DNA from: UBA5195 sp034432755
Lineage (GTDB): Bacteria > Chloroflexota > Anaerolineae > Anaerolineales > Villigracilaceae
DNA length: 64,000 bases
NCBI GenBank assembly: GCA_034432755.1
Contig: DAOUBQ010000063.1
Coordinates: 1 to 64,000, forward strand
Direction: 5' to 3'
In this document: one piece after another, positions 9,009 to 18,160 of the stretch
Layout: each line of letters begins with the position of its first letter
How positions within the stretch are numbered: the first letter of the stretch is position 1
Translations under genes and position numbers: made by a program
The notes under the pieces: generated by a model
Seen by the model: only the letters and a program-made list of their open reading frames with translations
Told to the model about the DNA's origin: nothing
The model's database searches: none

Positions 9009-9916
9009 TCTCCTATTAACTCCACTTCCAACTCCAACTTCACGCCAAACTTCTCAAACACCGTTTGCCGCGCTAAATCAATAAGGGCTTTGATATCTGC
9101 CGCACGGGTTTCACCGGTGTTGAGAAAAAAATTGGCATGGACCGGGCTGATTTCCGCATTCCCGATACGCATCCCTTTCAGTCCGGCAGCCTCGATGAGG
9201 CGGCCGGCAAAGTCACCAGGAGGATTCTTGAACATGGAACCCATGCTGGCGCCCGGCGGCTGGGTGGCTTTGCGGCGCTGGTTAAATTGCTTCATCTTCG
9301 CCTGTATCTCTGTGGCGAGCCCATATTTTAAATTAAACTTTGCAGAGAGGGCCACCGCCTGCACCTGGCCGCGTTTGAGAATACTGGTGCGGTAGCCGTA
9401 TTCGAGGTTTTGGGGCGGCCACCACGCGCGCCCGCTGAGGGTCAACATCTCAACGGCTAACAGGTCGTGGGCCACGTCGCTGCCGAAGGCCCCTGCATTG
9501 CCATAGACCGCTCCGCCGACTGTTCCAGGGACGGTGGCCGCCCATTCCAGGCCTGCATAGCCCTGGGCGGCGGCGCGCCGCGCCACGTTGGAAAAGATTG
9601 CGCCCGATTCGGCCCAGACGTGTTTTTCTGCACCTTCGATTAACTCCACACTCCGAGCGCGGTTCAATATCACCACGCCCCGAACGCCTTTGTCGCTGAT
9701 GAGCAGGTTCGACCCGGCTCCAAGCAGGCGGTAGGGCAAGCCATGTTGCCAGCAAATTTGAACGGCCTGGGCCAGTTCATTGACGTTGCGAACCGTCACC
9801 AGCACGTCTGCCGGGCCGCCAATGCGCGCAGAGGTATAAGGCGCCAGGAGAACGTTTTCCTGCACCTGTTTATTCAGGGCTGCGCGTAAATCGGACAGCG
9901 CGGCAGGTTGAATCAT
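9002..9916 (-). CDS. murB: UDP-N-acetylenolpyruvoylglucosamine reductase
   Basis: A 304-residue FAD enzyme that reduces the enolpyruvyl group to give UDP-MurNAc. The FAD-binding PCMH-type fold shows LGAGSNLLISDKGVRG (about residue 62). GSMFKNP (about 225) contains the catalytic proton-donor Ser, and the C-terminal domain has ISPVHANFFLNTG. The length and lack of an extra Tyr loop fit the type II MurB found in Gram-positives and many deep phyla. It starts 3 bases after the small gene that separates it from murC. Confidence 0.98.
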   Translation of the reverse strand: MIQPAALSDLRAALNKQVQENVLLAPYTSARIGGPADVLVTVRNVNELAQAVQICWQHGLPYRLLGAGSNLLISDKGVRGVVILNRARSVELIEGAEKHVWAESGAIFSNVARRAAAQGYAGLEWAATVPGTVGGAVYGNAGAFGSDVAHDLLAVEMLTLSGRAWWPPQNLEYGYRTSILKRGQVQAVALSAKFNLKYGLATEIQAKMKQFNQRRKATQPPGASMGSMFKNPPGDFAGRLIEAAGLKGMRIGNAEISPVHANFFLNTGETRAADIKALIDLARQTVFEKFGVKLELEVELIGEW

Positions 9917-9919
9917 CGC

Positions 9920-10108
9920 CTATTCCTTGTCCTTGATGCGCCCGATAAGTTTTTTCACCATGCCGCGCGCTTCGTCGTCTTTAACGCCCATCGCGCGGAA
10001 GGGACGGTATCCATCGCCGGGGTCCGGCTCTGGCAATTCGCCCAGCACCATCTTGAGCGGCGGCAGGGCCATCGTTTCAGCCTGGTACACCTTTTTCTTT
10101 TCAGCCAT
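9920..10108 (-). CDS. Small hypothetical protein between murC and murB
   Basis: A 62-residue, soluble, highly charged protein: MAEKKKVYQAET at the start, a Pro/Leu-rich centre (MALPPLKMVLGELPEPDPG) and a basic tail (MVKKLIGRIKDKE). No transmembrane or signal sequence is visible. The ATG at 10108 overlaps the murC stop by 8 bases, and the stop is 3 bases before the murB start, exactly the spacing of its real neighbours, which supports it being translated. I recognise no family. It could be a lineage-specific cell-wall regulator or structural peptide. Confidence 0.65.
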   Translation of the reverse strand: MAEKKKVYQAETMALPPLKMVLGELPEPDPGDGYRPFRAMGVKDDEARGMVKKLIGRIKDKE

Positions 10109-11510
10109 TTTGCGCCTCGCTTTCCTTAAGTCGGGCCAGCACTTCTGCGCTGACCAGGTCGGCATCCCCAGCGGAAAGAACGAGCAGGACATCGCCGGGT
10201 TTGAGATGAGAAAGGAGATAATTGCTTATTTCGGGCAAGGTCGGGATGAAACGCGCCGACCGGTGATACATCGCCTGCACCACCTGGCGGGCCGAAAAAT
10301 CCTGCTTTGGTTCGCGCGCGGCATACACTTCGCTGACGATGACTTCATCGGCTTCGGTGAAACAAATGACAAATTCGTCGAACAATGTTTGAATGCGCGA
10401 GTAGGTGTGTGGCTGCCAGACGACAACCAGGCGCCGTGAGGGGTAACGGGCGCGGGCAGCATCTAAGGTGGCGCGGATTTCGGTGGGATGATGAGCATAA
10501 TCATCAATCACGATGACGCCTCCGGCCTGGCCTTTGATTTCAAAGCGACGGCCAATGCCTTGAAATTGGCCCAAGGCTTTTCCGGCGGCTTTGATATCCA
10601 GCCCAAGCAGGCCAACGACGGCCAGCACAGCCAGCGCATTGCGCACGTTGTGCAGTCCCGGCACGCGCAACTGTACGCCCGAAACATAATTGGGACTGCC
10701 CGCTATCCGGATGAGGGCATTGAAGGTGAAGCCGCCCAGGTTGTTTGCCATCACGTTTTGCGCCAACACCCATTCACCGGCTTCGGTGCGCTGGTTTTCG
10801 GCAATCCGGTAGCCTACCACGCGTTTTTGCAGGCGGCGTGCATCAGACATGAGTTCGCTGGCTCCCATGTCTTCGCCGCAAGCCACCAGCGCGCCATCCG
10901 GCGGCAACAGGCGCATGAAATCGAGAAAAGCCGCGCGGAAATCCGCCGGGGTGGGGAAGCAATCAGGATGGTCATGCTCAACGTTGGTCACAACGGCATA
11001 GTGCGGTTTCAAGCCCAAGAAGGTGCGGTCGTATTCATCGGCCTCGATGACGAAGGTTTCGCCGCGCCCAGCGCGGGCATTGACGCCCAGGTTTTGCAAC
11101 ACGCCGCCCACGATGAACGATGGCTCGGCGCCCAGCGCGTATAAGACCCAGGCAATCATGCCCGTGGTGGTAGTTTTGCCGTGCGTTCCGGCAACGGCAA
11201 TGCCTCGTTTATCGGCCATCAGGCGGCCAAGGAAGTCGGCGCGTTTGTATACGGGAATTCCCGCGGCTAGGGCGGCCTGCACTTCGGGGTTGTCATCAGG
11301 AATGGCTGAGGAGCGCACCACAACATCGGCGCCGGTTATGTTGGGGGGAGCGTGACCCTCAGCAATGACCGCGCCCATTTTGCGCAAGTCCAGCGCCAGC
11401 GGAGAGAGAATCCGGTCAGAGCCGGTTACAGTGTGCCCTTGTTCAAGCAGTAAGCGGGCAATGGCAGAGAGGCCGCTGCCTCCAATCCCAATCAAGTGTA
11501 TGTGTGACAT
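10101..11510 (-). CDS. murC: UDP-N-acetylmuramate--L-alanine ligase
   Basis: A 469-residue Mur ligase that adds L-Ala to UDP-MurNAc. The N-terminal Rossmann region IHLIGIGGSGLSAIARLLL (residues 3-21) binds the UDP sugar, AGTHGKTTTTGMIA (about 110) is the ATP P-loop, and DDYAHHPTEI (about 335) is a conserved C-terminal motif. ATG 11510 is chosen because the motif starts three residues later and the codon overlaps the stop of the upstream gene by one base (TGATG). Confidence 0.98.
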   Translation of the reverse strand: MSHIHLIGIGGSGLSAIARLLLEQGHTVTGSDRILSPLALDLRKMGAVIAEGHAPPNITGADVVVRSSAIPDDNPEVQAALAAGIPVYKRADFLGRLMADKRGIAVAGTHGKTTTTGMIAWVLYALGAEPSFIVGGVLQNLGVNARAGRGETFVIEADEYDRTFLGLKPHYAVVTNVEHDHPDCFPTPADFRAAFLDFMRLLPPDGALVACGEDMGASELMSDARRLQKRVVGYRIAENQRTEAGEWVLAQNVMANNLGGFTFNALIRIAGSPNYVSGVQLRVPGLHNVRNALAVLAVVGLLGLDIKAAGKALGQFQGIGRRFEIKGQAGGVIVIDDYAHHPTEIRATLDAARARYPSRRLVVVWQPHTYSRIQTLFDEFVICFTEADEVIVSEVYAAREPKQDFSARQVVQAMYHRSARFIPTLPEISNYLLSHLKPGDVLLVLSAGDADLVSAEVLARLKESEAQNG

Positions 11511-12037
11511 CAGATAAACACTACCAGGACGAAAATGAGGGCGAATGCGACGGCAAAGAAAATCCACGGCACGCCAAGCAGGTTGGGCGATAAAAGCGGG
11601 ATGAGTCTTAAGGCGGCATCGCCTTCGGCAGTGCCGGGGATAGGGGGTTTGATATAGGTGAAAGGATAGTTGGCCTCAGCCATGTAAAACCAGATTGCGC
11701 CGATGATAAGATAGCCGTTGATGGCGCCCAAGATGAACCCCAACAGGCTATCTTGCAGTTTTTCGCGGGCGGCTTTGGTGGCAAAGCGTTGCAGCGAAAC
11801 GGTTTGATAGCCAAAGTATACCAGCACGCCCAAGATGACTGACCGAATCCAGAACAGGGTCAGGTCATTGGCTTCGAGGTTGTTTACGCCAGGAATGTAG
11901 AGGCGCAACAGCAGGTTGACCGTGAGCGAGACGATGACGCTAAAGAACACCAGCAATTCTTTGGCCCAGCCACGAAAAATGCCAATCAGGCCAAACAAGA
12001 TAACCAGCATCCAAAAGACAAAAACCAGGCTAACCAT
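11510..12037 (-). CDS. CvpA-like membrane protein
   Basis: A 175-residue protein with four hydrophobic helices (about residues 1-18, 24-44, 62-82, 96-116) and a further C-terminal helix. The second helix is preceded by GIFRGWAKELLVFFSVIVSL, which matches the layout of CvpA/YtmA-type proteins (GxxRGxxxEL...). CvpA family members are linked to colicin V export and envelope stress in enterobacteria; their biochemical role is poorly known. The gene is inserted between murG and murC and overlaps both (8 bases and 1 base), so it is co-translated with wall precursor enzymes. Family assignment is moderate. Confidence 0.7.
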   Translation of the reverse strand: MVSLVFVFWMLVILFGLIGIFRGWAKELLVFFSVIVSLTVNLLLRLYIPGVNNLEANDLTLFWIRSVILGVLVYFGYQTVSLQRFATKAAREKLQDSLLGFILGAINGYLIIGAIWFYMAEANYPFTYIKPPIPGTAEGDAALRLIPLLSPNLLGVPWIFFAVAFALIFVLVVFI

Positions 12038-13130
12038 TTTTTGCTCCGGCCAGGTCAATCAGGTGACGCGCAATGCTTTTGGCAGCATCGGGCGCGCGCA
12101 GCGAGGCCATTGCGGCGCGCATCGCGTCTAGTTTTTCGGGCGTTTCGAGTAATTTTTCAACCGTCAGGGCCAGGCCGCTCTTTAGCTTTGCATCTTCAAT
12201 CACCAAAGCCGCGCCTCGTTGGGTGAGCATGTCGGCATTGACTTTCTGGTAACGCCAGGCATGTGGGTATGGAACGAGGATGGCAGGCAGCCCAAAGAGT
12301 GGGAACTCACCCAACACAGAGGCGCCGGCGCGCGAAATTGCCAGGTCTGCCGCTGAGAGTGCTGCGCCCATTTCATCGTGAAGGTAGGGGTAAGCATGAT
12401 AATGCTGTGCCTTTTGGGCGGGCAGTTCCTCGCGCGCCGATTCGACCTTGGGCCAATCGAGTTCGCCGGTCAGGTGGATGATTTCGACCTGCTCAAGCAA
12501 TATCTCAAGGTGGGCCAGGATTGCCATATTGATGGAGCGCGCTCCCTTACTGCCGCCCACCACCAGCAAGACGGGTTTCTCGCCGGTGATTCCCAATCGC
12601 TGGCGGCCAGCCGATTTGCGCCAATGGGTCAGTTCGGGCCGGACCGGATAGCCGGTGATCTGCACATCGGCCTTTTTGGGAAAGAACCGCCGTGAATCCT
12701 CGGTTGAGACGGTGATGCGCTTCGCAAAGTGCGAAAGCATCTTGAGGGCCAGCCCCGGCTCGACATCGGGAACGAAGAGCAAAGAGGGAATTGCCCAACC
12801 GGCCAACGCCATCGGGACGGCCACATAGCCGCCGGTGAAAAACAGGACATCCGGATTGAAATCTGCCAGGATGGCTTCGGAAGCCCAGATGCCGCGCAGA
12901 ATGGCCGAAAAGTTGCCGGGCAGACGTTTGAGGCCAACGCCATGCACACCCGCAGCCGGGATGGATTTAAATGGAATAGCGGCTCGCGCCACGAGCCTGG
13001 CTTCCATGCCGCCTTCACCGCCTACCCACAGGACTTCCGTCAATGGGTGAATGGATGTCAGGGCTTCATGCACGGCCAATGCGGGATAAACTCCGCCGCC
13101 GGTTCCGCCTGCGCAAATCAATAGTCGCAC
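12030..13130 (-). CDS. murG: MurG, UDP-GlcNAc--lipid I GlcNAc transferase
   Basis: A 366-residue GT28 glycosyltransferase that converts lipid I to lipid II on the inner membrane face. The first glycine-rich loop ICAGGTGGGVYPALAVHEAL begins at residue 4, a second loop region LVVGGSKGARSINMAI is at about 185, and the UDP-GlcNAc site ISRAGASVLGEFPLFGLPAILVP is at about 265. The GTG at 13130, with GGAG 8 bases upstream, is preferred over an ATG at 13184 because the motif then starts at the normal position; even so it overlaps ftsW by 65 bases. Confidence 0.96.
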   Translation of the reverse strand: MRLLICAGGTGGGVYPALAVHEALTSIHPLTEVLWVGGEGGMEARLVARAAIPFKSIPAAGVHGVGLKRLPGNFSAILRGIWASEAILADFNPDVLFFTGGYVAVPMALAGWAIPSLLFVPDVEPGLALKMLSHFAKRITVSTEDSRRFFPKKADVQITGYPVRPELTHWRKSAGRQRLGITGEKPVLLVVGGSKGARSINMAILAHLEILLEQVEIIHLTGELDWPKVESAREELPAQKAQHYHAYPYLHDEMGAALSAADLAISRAGASVLGEFPLFGLPAILVPYPHAWRYQKVNADMLTQRGAALVIEDAKLKSGLALTVEKLLETPEKLDAMRAAMASLRAPDAAKSIARHLIDLAGAKNG

Positions 13131-14340
13131 CGAAGTTTCTCCATTCTTCACGTTCCGAACCCGACTCGGCTTGTCGGGAGACATTCATCAGGATACCAAT
13201 GGCCGCCAGCGAGGCGACCAGGTTTGAGCCGCCCGCGCTGATGAAGGGCAGTGCATTGCCCGCAAAGGGCACCAGCCCCACCATCACCAGCATATTGATA
13301 GACGCTTCGAGCGCCAGCCAGAAGGTCAGCCCGGCGGCCAGCAGGCTGCCGAGCATATCGGGGGCTTTCTCGGCGATGCGTAAGCCGCGCCAGACCAAAA
13401 GAACATATAACATAACCGTACCGAAAGCGCCGAATAAGCCTAACTCCTCGGCAATGACGGCAAAAATGCTGTCGGTGGGTGGCACGGGCAATCCGGTCAG
13501 TTTGGTATTGGCACGCCCCAGCCCCACCCCAAACCAGCCGCCTTTAACGATGGCCTCGAAAGAACGGCGCACATGATAAGAAGCCTGGGTGGGGTCTTTC
13601 AGGCCCTCGATATATGCGCCGACGCGCTCTTGCCCGGTGCTGCTGACTTGCACAACCAGGACACCGACAATCACTGCCACGATGAGCAGGAACACAATCT
13701 GCCGCAAATCGCCGCCGGCGATAAAGAACAACAAGCCGCCCAGCACGAAAACGGTAGCGGTGGCCGAAAGGTCGGGCTGGACGTAGATAAGGCCGCCGAC
13801 CACACCGAGGATGACCGCCAGCGGGATGAGCCCCCACTGAATATCGTGCATTTGTTCCCGCTTCGAGTGCATCCACACGGCCAGGTAGATGATGGTCACC
13901 ACTTTTGCCAGCTCAGAGGGTTGGATGGAGCCTCCCAACAGGGTGCGCACCGCGCCGAGGCGAATTTCGTTGATGAACAAGACCGCCATCAGCAGACCAA
14001 TGGTCGCCAGCATGAGCGGTACCGAGAGGGTGCGCCAGTTGTGGTAGTCAATCCGCGAGAGGAGGTAGGCAATTACCAGGCCCAAAGTCAGCCACAACAC
14101 CTGGCGGTTAAACATGCGCATTGGCTCGCCGTAAACGGCTAACGAGAAGTCCCAAGAAGCAGAAAATACCATTAACAGCCCAAAGACCAGGATAGCAATC
14201 ATCACCAGCAAGAGCGGCAAATCAATAGAGCCGCCTACCTTGTGTACCGATGGGACGGGAGGCTGAAGAGACGGTTCGACGCCTACCGCAGTATTTCGAC
14301 GCTGCGCAACAGCCCTGTTCAGGAAAGATCGCGTACCCAT
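13066..14340 (-). CDS. ftsW: FtsW, septal peptidoglycan glycosyltransferase (SEDS)
   Basis: A 424-residue SEDS-family protein with about ten membrane helices. It polymerises lipid II at the septum together with the class B PBP. Signature segments include VFSASWDFSL near helix 1, a periplasmic region with GGWFGVGLGRANTK (about 265-278), and the C-terminal family motif ISAGGSNLVASLAAIGILMN (about 370-390). A basic tail (RRRNRRRSLSR) ends the protein. It overlaps murD by 22 bases and murG by 65, which is unusually deep. Confidence 0.97.
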   Translation of the reverse strand: MGTRSFLNRAVAQRRNTAVGVEPSLQPPVPSVHKVGGSIDLPLLLVMIAILVFGLLMVFSASWDFSLAVYGEPMRMFNRQVLWLTLGLVIAYLLSRIDYHNWRTLSVPLMLATIGLLMAVLFINEIRLGAVRTLLGGSIQPSELAKVVTIIYLAVWMHSKREQMHDIQWGLIPLAVILGVVGGLIYVQPDLSATATVFVLGGLLFFIAGGDLRQIVFLLIVAVIVGVLVVQVSSTGQERVGAYIEGLKDPTQASYHVRRSFEAIVKGGWFGVGLGRANTKLTGLPVPPTDSIFAVIAEELGLFGAFGTVMLYVLLVWRGLRIAEKAPDMLGSLLAAGLTFWLALEASINMLVMVGLVPFAGNALPFISAGGSNLVASLAAIGILMNVSRQAESGSEREEWRNFGATIDLRRRNRRRSLSRIGRA

Positions 14341-15710
14341 TGTTTGAACCTTTCTCCGCGTTGTTCGAAATCTTTAAATTCGTCATAACTTGTACCGCCG
14401 GGTGAAAAGAGGACCACAAAGCCTGGCTGGGCCAGGCGCGAGGCAGCCAAAACGGCTTCTTGACAGGTTGCCACCCGGGTCAGGCTGTAGGGTCGTGAGC
14501 CCGGAATGCGCTGCCCAATGGCGGCCTGAATTTTTTGGGCGGCTTCGCCAAAGAGGACCAGATGGTCAACGCGCTGGCGCACCAGTTTAACCAGGTCTTC
14601 CCAGGGCAGGTTTTTATCGCGCCCACCAAGCAGGAGGATGAGCGGCCCGCCAAAGGATTTGATAGCAGCGATGGTGCGTTCTGGTGCGGTGGCAATTGAG
14701 TCGTTGTACCAATGCGCCCCGCGCCAGGTGCGCACGAACTCCAGGCGGTGCGGTACGCCCTGGAAACCGGTCACGCCGGTCTCCATGTCTTGTGGCGAAA
14801 AACCGGCAGCATGGGCAATGGCGCAGGCGGCCAGCACGTTGAGACGGTTGTGTTCGCCGCGCAGTTCGATGTGATGTTCGACCGGCAGGCGGGTGATACG
14901 CCCGGCTTCGCACAGGTAGAACTGTTCGTTTTCGAGGTAGGCCCCATCCTGGCCGGGGGGCAAGGGGCTGAACCCGAACGAGAAGAGCCGCCCCTTCACT
15001 TTCTCTGCAAGACCCCACGCGCCGGGGTCGTCGCGTCCCAAGATGGCGATATCAGCCGGCGATTGGAAGTCGAGCAGGCGCGCTTTGGCGGCAGTGTAGG
15101 CTTCCATTGTGCCGTGCCGGTCGAGGTGGTTGGGCGTGATGTTGAGGATGGCCGCGATGTTTGGCGAAGTGGTCATCAGTTCCGCTTGGAAAGACGAAAT
15201 TTCCAAAATGGCGAGGTCGGAAGGTCCCATCTCATTTACATAGTTGATGAGCGGGTCGCCGATGTTGCCACCGATCCAGATGCGTCCATATTTGCCCGCC
15301 CGATTCGATTGCGCGATGCGCCCAACCAGGGTGGTGGTGGTGGTTTTGCCCGCTGAACCGGTGATGCCGAGCGTGCGGCAGGGGGCTGCCTGTAGGAAGA
15401 TTTGGGTGTCGTTGGAGAGCGGAATCCCTTGCGAAACGGCGGCCTGCACGAGCGGGGTGGTTAACGGGACTCCGCCGGAGAGGCAGAGCAAGTCGGGGCG
15501 CGGTTCCAGAAGAGAGAGGGGGTGTCCGCCTGTCACCCATTCCACACCCGATGATTGCATCTGTCCCATTTCATCCTGCAACTGGTCAGCCGGGCGGCGG
15601 TCATTCAACACCACCTGCGCCCCATGTCGGGCCAGGTAGCGCGCCAACGCCAGCCCTTGCCGGGCTGCGCCGAGGATGACCACGCGTTGGTTTTGCCAGT
15701 TAAGTGCCAT
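14319..15710 (-). CDS. murD: UDP-N-acetylmuramoyl-L-alanine--D-glutamate ligase
   Basis: A 463-residue Mur ligase that adds D-Glu. VVILGAARQGLALARYLA (residues 9-26) is the N-terminal UDP-binding fold, ITGSAGKTTTTTLVG (about 115) the P-loop, and NDSIATAPERTIAAI plus LLGGRDKNLPW (about 330-360) the C-terminal motif typical of MurD. ATG 15710 is selected over upstream in-frame codons that lie inside the mraY gene region; it leaves a 32-base gap to mraY, the largest gap in this part of the cluster. Confidence 0.97.
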   Translation of the reverse strand: MALNWQNQRVVILGAARQGLALARYLARHGAQVVLNDRRPADQLQDEMGQMQSSGVEWVTGGHPLSLLEPRPDLLCLSGGVPLTTPLVQAAVSQGIPLSNDTQIFLQAAPCRTLGITGSAGKTTTTTLVGRIAQSNRAGKYGRIWIGGNIGDPLINYVNEMGPSDLAILEISSFQAELMTTSPNIAAILNITPNHLDRHGTMEAYTAAKARLLDFQSPADIAILGRDDPGAWGLAEKVKGRLFSFGFSPLPPGQDGAYLENEQFYLCEAGRITRLPVEHHIELRGEHNRLNVLAACAIAHAAGFSPQDMETGVTGFQGVPHRLEFVRTWRGAHWYNDSIATAPERTIAAIKSFGGPLILLLGGRDKNLPWEDLVKLVRQRVDHLVLFGEAAQKIQAAIGQRIPGSRPYSLTRVATCQEAVLAASRLAQPGFVVLFSPGGTSYDEFKDFEQRGERFKQWVRDLS

Positions 15711-15742
15711 AGTTCCTTTTGTGCGCACGATGCTATCTTGCG

Positions 15743-16735
15743 CTACACCATTGCCAGGCCGACGCCAATCAGGGCGGCTAGCAAGCCAATCAGCCAAAAT
15801 CGCTGGACAATTTGGGTTTCGCTCCAGCCGAGTAACTCGAAGTGCAGGTGAATGGGCGCCATTTTGAAGAAGCGGCGGCCTTTGGTGGCTTTGAAATATA
15901 AAATTTGAATGGTCACGCTCAAGGCTTCGCTGACCGGGATGATGGCGATGAGCGGCAGGATGGCCCATTGGCCTGTCATCAGGGCTACGACGGCGATGGT
16001 AGCACCCAGTGAGAGTGAGCCGGTATCACCCATGAAGAGCTGCGCCGGGTGGGCATTGAACCATAAGAAGCCAAACAGCGCGCCTACGATGGTGAACGAG
16101 AACTTTGCCAGGAAGGGCTGTCCTTGCATGAGAGCAATGGTGCCATAGGCGGCAAAGATGGTGGCCGAGATGATGCCGGCCAGCCCATCGAGACCATCGG
16201 TAAAGTTGATGGCATTCGACATGGCGACAATGATGAAGGCCGCAATTGGTACATACCACCAGCCAAACTCCACTTCGACCGGAACGCCAGGGATGAACAT
16301 GCCTGGCGCATCAAGCAGGTATTTGAGTGACCAGGCAATGCCGCCCGCAAGTATCCACTGAAGGAGGAATTTGACGCGGATGGATAGCCCTTCGCCTTTG
16401 CGTTTGCCGCGAATGCCTTCCCAGTCGTCAATTGCGCCGAGAAGGCCAAAAACCACCATCGTTGCCAGGGGGACGAAAACCGAGCGGCCAGAGAGTTTGA
16501 AGCCAATCAGAACGGCGGCGTTGAGCAGAATGGTGAGCAGCAGTACCGGCGCAATGACCATGACACCACCCATGGTGGGGGTGCCCATTTTGACCATGTG
16601 CATTCCTGGTTCTTCAACGCGAATGAGTTTGCCGATTTTAAAGTGCCGCAAAATGCGCAAGAGGGGCGTTCCCCAAATGACGGTTAGCATAAAGCTGAAT
16701 CCCGCCAGAGCGGCTGCCAGGGTGGTATCTTTCAT
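15743..16735 (-). CDS. mraY: Phospho-N-acetylmuramoyl-pentapeptide transferase MraY
   Basis: A 330-residue polytopic enzyme that transfers phospho-MurNAc-pentapeptide to undecaprenyl phosphate, forming lipid I. The catalytic/Mg motifs are NFTDGLDGLAG (about 182-192) and FMGDTGSLSLGATIAV (about 236-251), and HLHFELLGWSETQIVQRFW at about 291 is the conserved C-terminal loop. About ten membrane helices are visible. It overlaps the end of murF by 4 bases. Confidence 0.98.
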   Translation of the reverse strand: MKDTTLAAALAGFSFMLTVIWGTPLLRILRHFKIGKLIRVEEPGMHMVKMGTPTMGGVMVIAPVLLLTILLNAAVLIGFKLSGRSVFVPLATMVVFGLLGAIDDWEGIRGKRKGEGLSIRVKFLLQWILAGGIAWSLKYLLDAPGMFIPGVPVEVEFGWWYVPIAAFIIVAMSNAINFTDGLDGLAGIISATIFAAYGTIALMQGQPFLAKFSFTIVGALFGFLWFNAHPAQLFMGDTGSLSLGATIAVVALMTGQWAILPLIAIIPVSEALSVTIQILYFKATKGRRFFKMAPIHLHFELLGWSETQIVQRFWLIGLLAALIGVGLAMV

Positions 16736-18153
16736 GGGGAGGTCTCCAGTGCAGCCACAATGCGATCCATTCGCAGGCCGTGTGAGCCTTTGACCAACAC
16801 GGCGTCGGTGGGGGTGAGGTTTTGCTTGAGCCAGGCGATGACCGCCGCAATGTCTTCATATTCGAACACGGCAGTTTTCTTCATTCCGGCCTTGCGGGCA
16901 GACTCGGCAATAATGTGGGCGCGAAGCCCCAATGTTACCAGAACATCGGCTACTTGCGCGGCGCGCATGCCGACTTTTTGGTGGCCTTCGCGCTCATACT
17001 GGCCGAGTTCGAGCATATCGCCCAGAACCGCCACCTTGCGCCCGTTCATTTCTTCTAAAAGGTTGAGGGCGGCCAGGGTTGATTCGGGCGCGGCGTTGTA
17101 GGTGTCATCAATGATGAGCGCGCCGCTTGCCGTGCGAACGGCCGAAAGGCGCAGCTGGGCCTGGCTTTCTTGCAGGCCACGAATAATTTCGTCCCAGGTC
17201 AGGTTTTCGACCAGGCCCACGGCGGCGGCGCGCAGGGCAGTCTCTACGGAGTGGCGTCCAATCATTGGCACGCGCAAGTAGATAGATTCTTTTTTGTAGT
17301 GCAGCCGAAAGCGGATGCCTTCCAGCCCCAGGCCTTCCACGTTATCGGCCCACAGGTGCGCTTCGGGGCTGAGGCCGTAGTAAAAGACCCGGGCTTTGGT
17401 GCGTTCCTTCATCGGGCGCACATAGGGGTCGTCGTAATTCAGTATGGCGATTCCTTCGGGCGCGGGCGGCAGGGCTTCGACCAGTTCGCCCTTGCCCTGC
17501 GCGATGACTTCCTGGGAGCCGGCGCGTTCGGCGTGAACTGTGCCAATGTTGTTGATAACGCCGACTTGCGGCAGGGCAATTTCGCACAATTGCGCAATTT
17601 CACCCAGGACATAAAAACCCATTTCGAGCACAGCGACCTGGTGACCGGGGGTAAGCCGCAGGACGTTGAGCGGCAAGCCAATTTCGTTGTTCAGATTTGC
17701 CAGGCTTTTGAGCGTTTTGTAACGCTGACTTAAGACCTGCGCAATGGCTTCTTTGGTGGTGGATTTGCCCACGCTGCCGGTGATGCCAATTACGCGCAGG
17801 TTGAGTCTGCGCCGCCACCAGGCTGCCAAGTGTTGGAGGGCCGTGAGCGTGTTTGACACCAGCAGGCAAACAGGCGGCTGAAGAGTGGAAAAATTGACCG
17901 CAGGCAGGCCGTTTCGCAAGTCGAGGGTGGCGTGGTTGCCTTCAACAGGGTGTTCGATGAGCGCTGCCGATGCCCCGCGCTGGAAGGCCTGCCCAACAAA
18001 GTTGTGACCATCTACCCGCTCGCCCAAAAAAGCCACGAACAGCCCGCCGGGAATCACCTGGCGCGAATCAATTGCCGCCTCGGTCAGAAAGATGTCTTTC
18101 ATCACAGGGCGGGAGCGGGTGAGGGCTTCGAGGGCGTCAGAGAGGGTCAGCAT
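16732..18153 (-). CDS. murF: UDP-MurNAc-tripeptide--D-Ala-D-Ala ligase MurF
   Basis: A 473-residue Mur ligase that adds the D-Ala-D-Ala dipeptide made by the ddl product encoded in the same cluster. N-terminal AAIDSRQVIPGGLFVAFLG (about 25-43) binds the uridine part, GITGSVGKSTTKEAIAQVL (about 112) is the P-loop, and DTYNAAPESTLAAL (about 338) and LGDMLELG (about 365) mark the C-terminal domains. The start at 18153 leaves 7 bases to the upstream transpeptidase gene. murE, which normally sits between these two genes, is absent. Confidence 0.97.
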   Translation of the reverse strand: MLTLSDALEALTRSRPVMKDIFLTEAAIDSRQVIPGGLFVAFLGERVDGHNFVGQAFQRGASAALIEHPVEGNHATLDLRNGLPAVNFSTLQPPVCLLVSNTLTALQHLAAWWRRRLNLRVIGITGSVGKSTTKEAIAQVLSQRYKTLKSLANLNNEIGLPLNVLRLTPGHQVAVLEMGFYVLGEIAQLCEIALPQVGVINNIGTVHAERAGSQEVIAQGKGELVEALPPAPEGIAILNYDDPYVRPMKERTKARVFYYGLSPEAHLWADNVEGLGLEGIRFRLHYKKESIYLRVPMIGRHSVETALRAAAVGLVENLTWDEIIRGLQESQAQLRLSAVRTASGALIIDDTYNAAPESTLAALNLLEEMNGRKVAVLGDMLELGQYEREGHQKVGMRAAQVADVLVTLGLRAHIIAESARKAGMKKTAVFEYEDIAAVIAWLKQNLTPTDAVLVKGSHGLRMDRIVAALETSP

Positions 18154-18160
18154 AGGGGTT

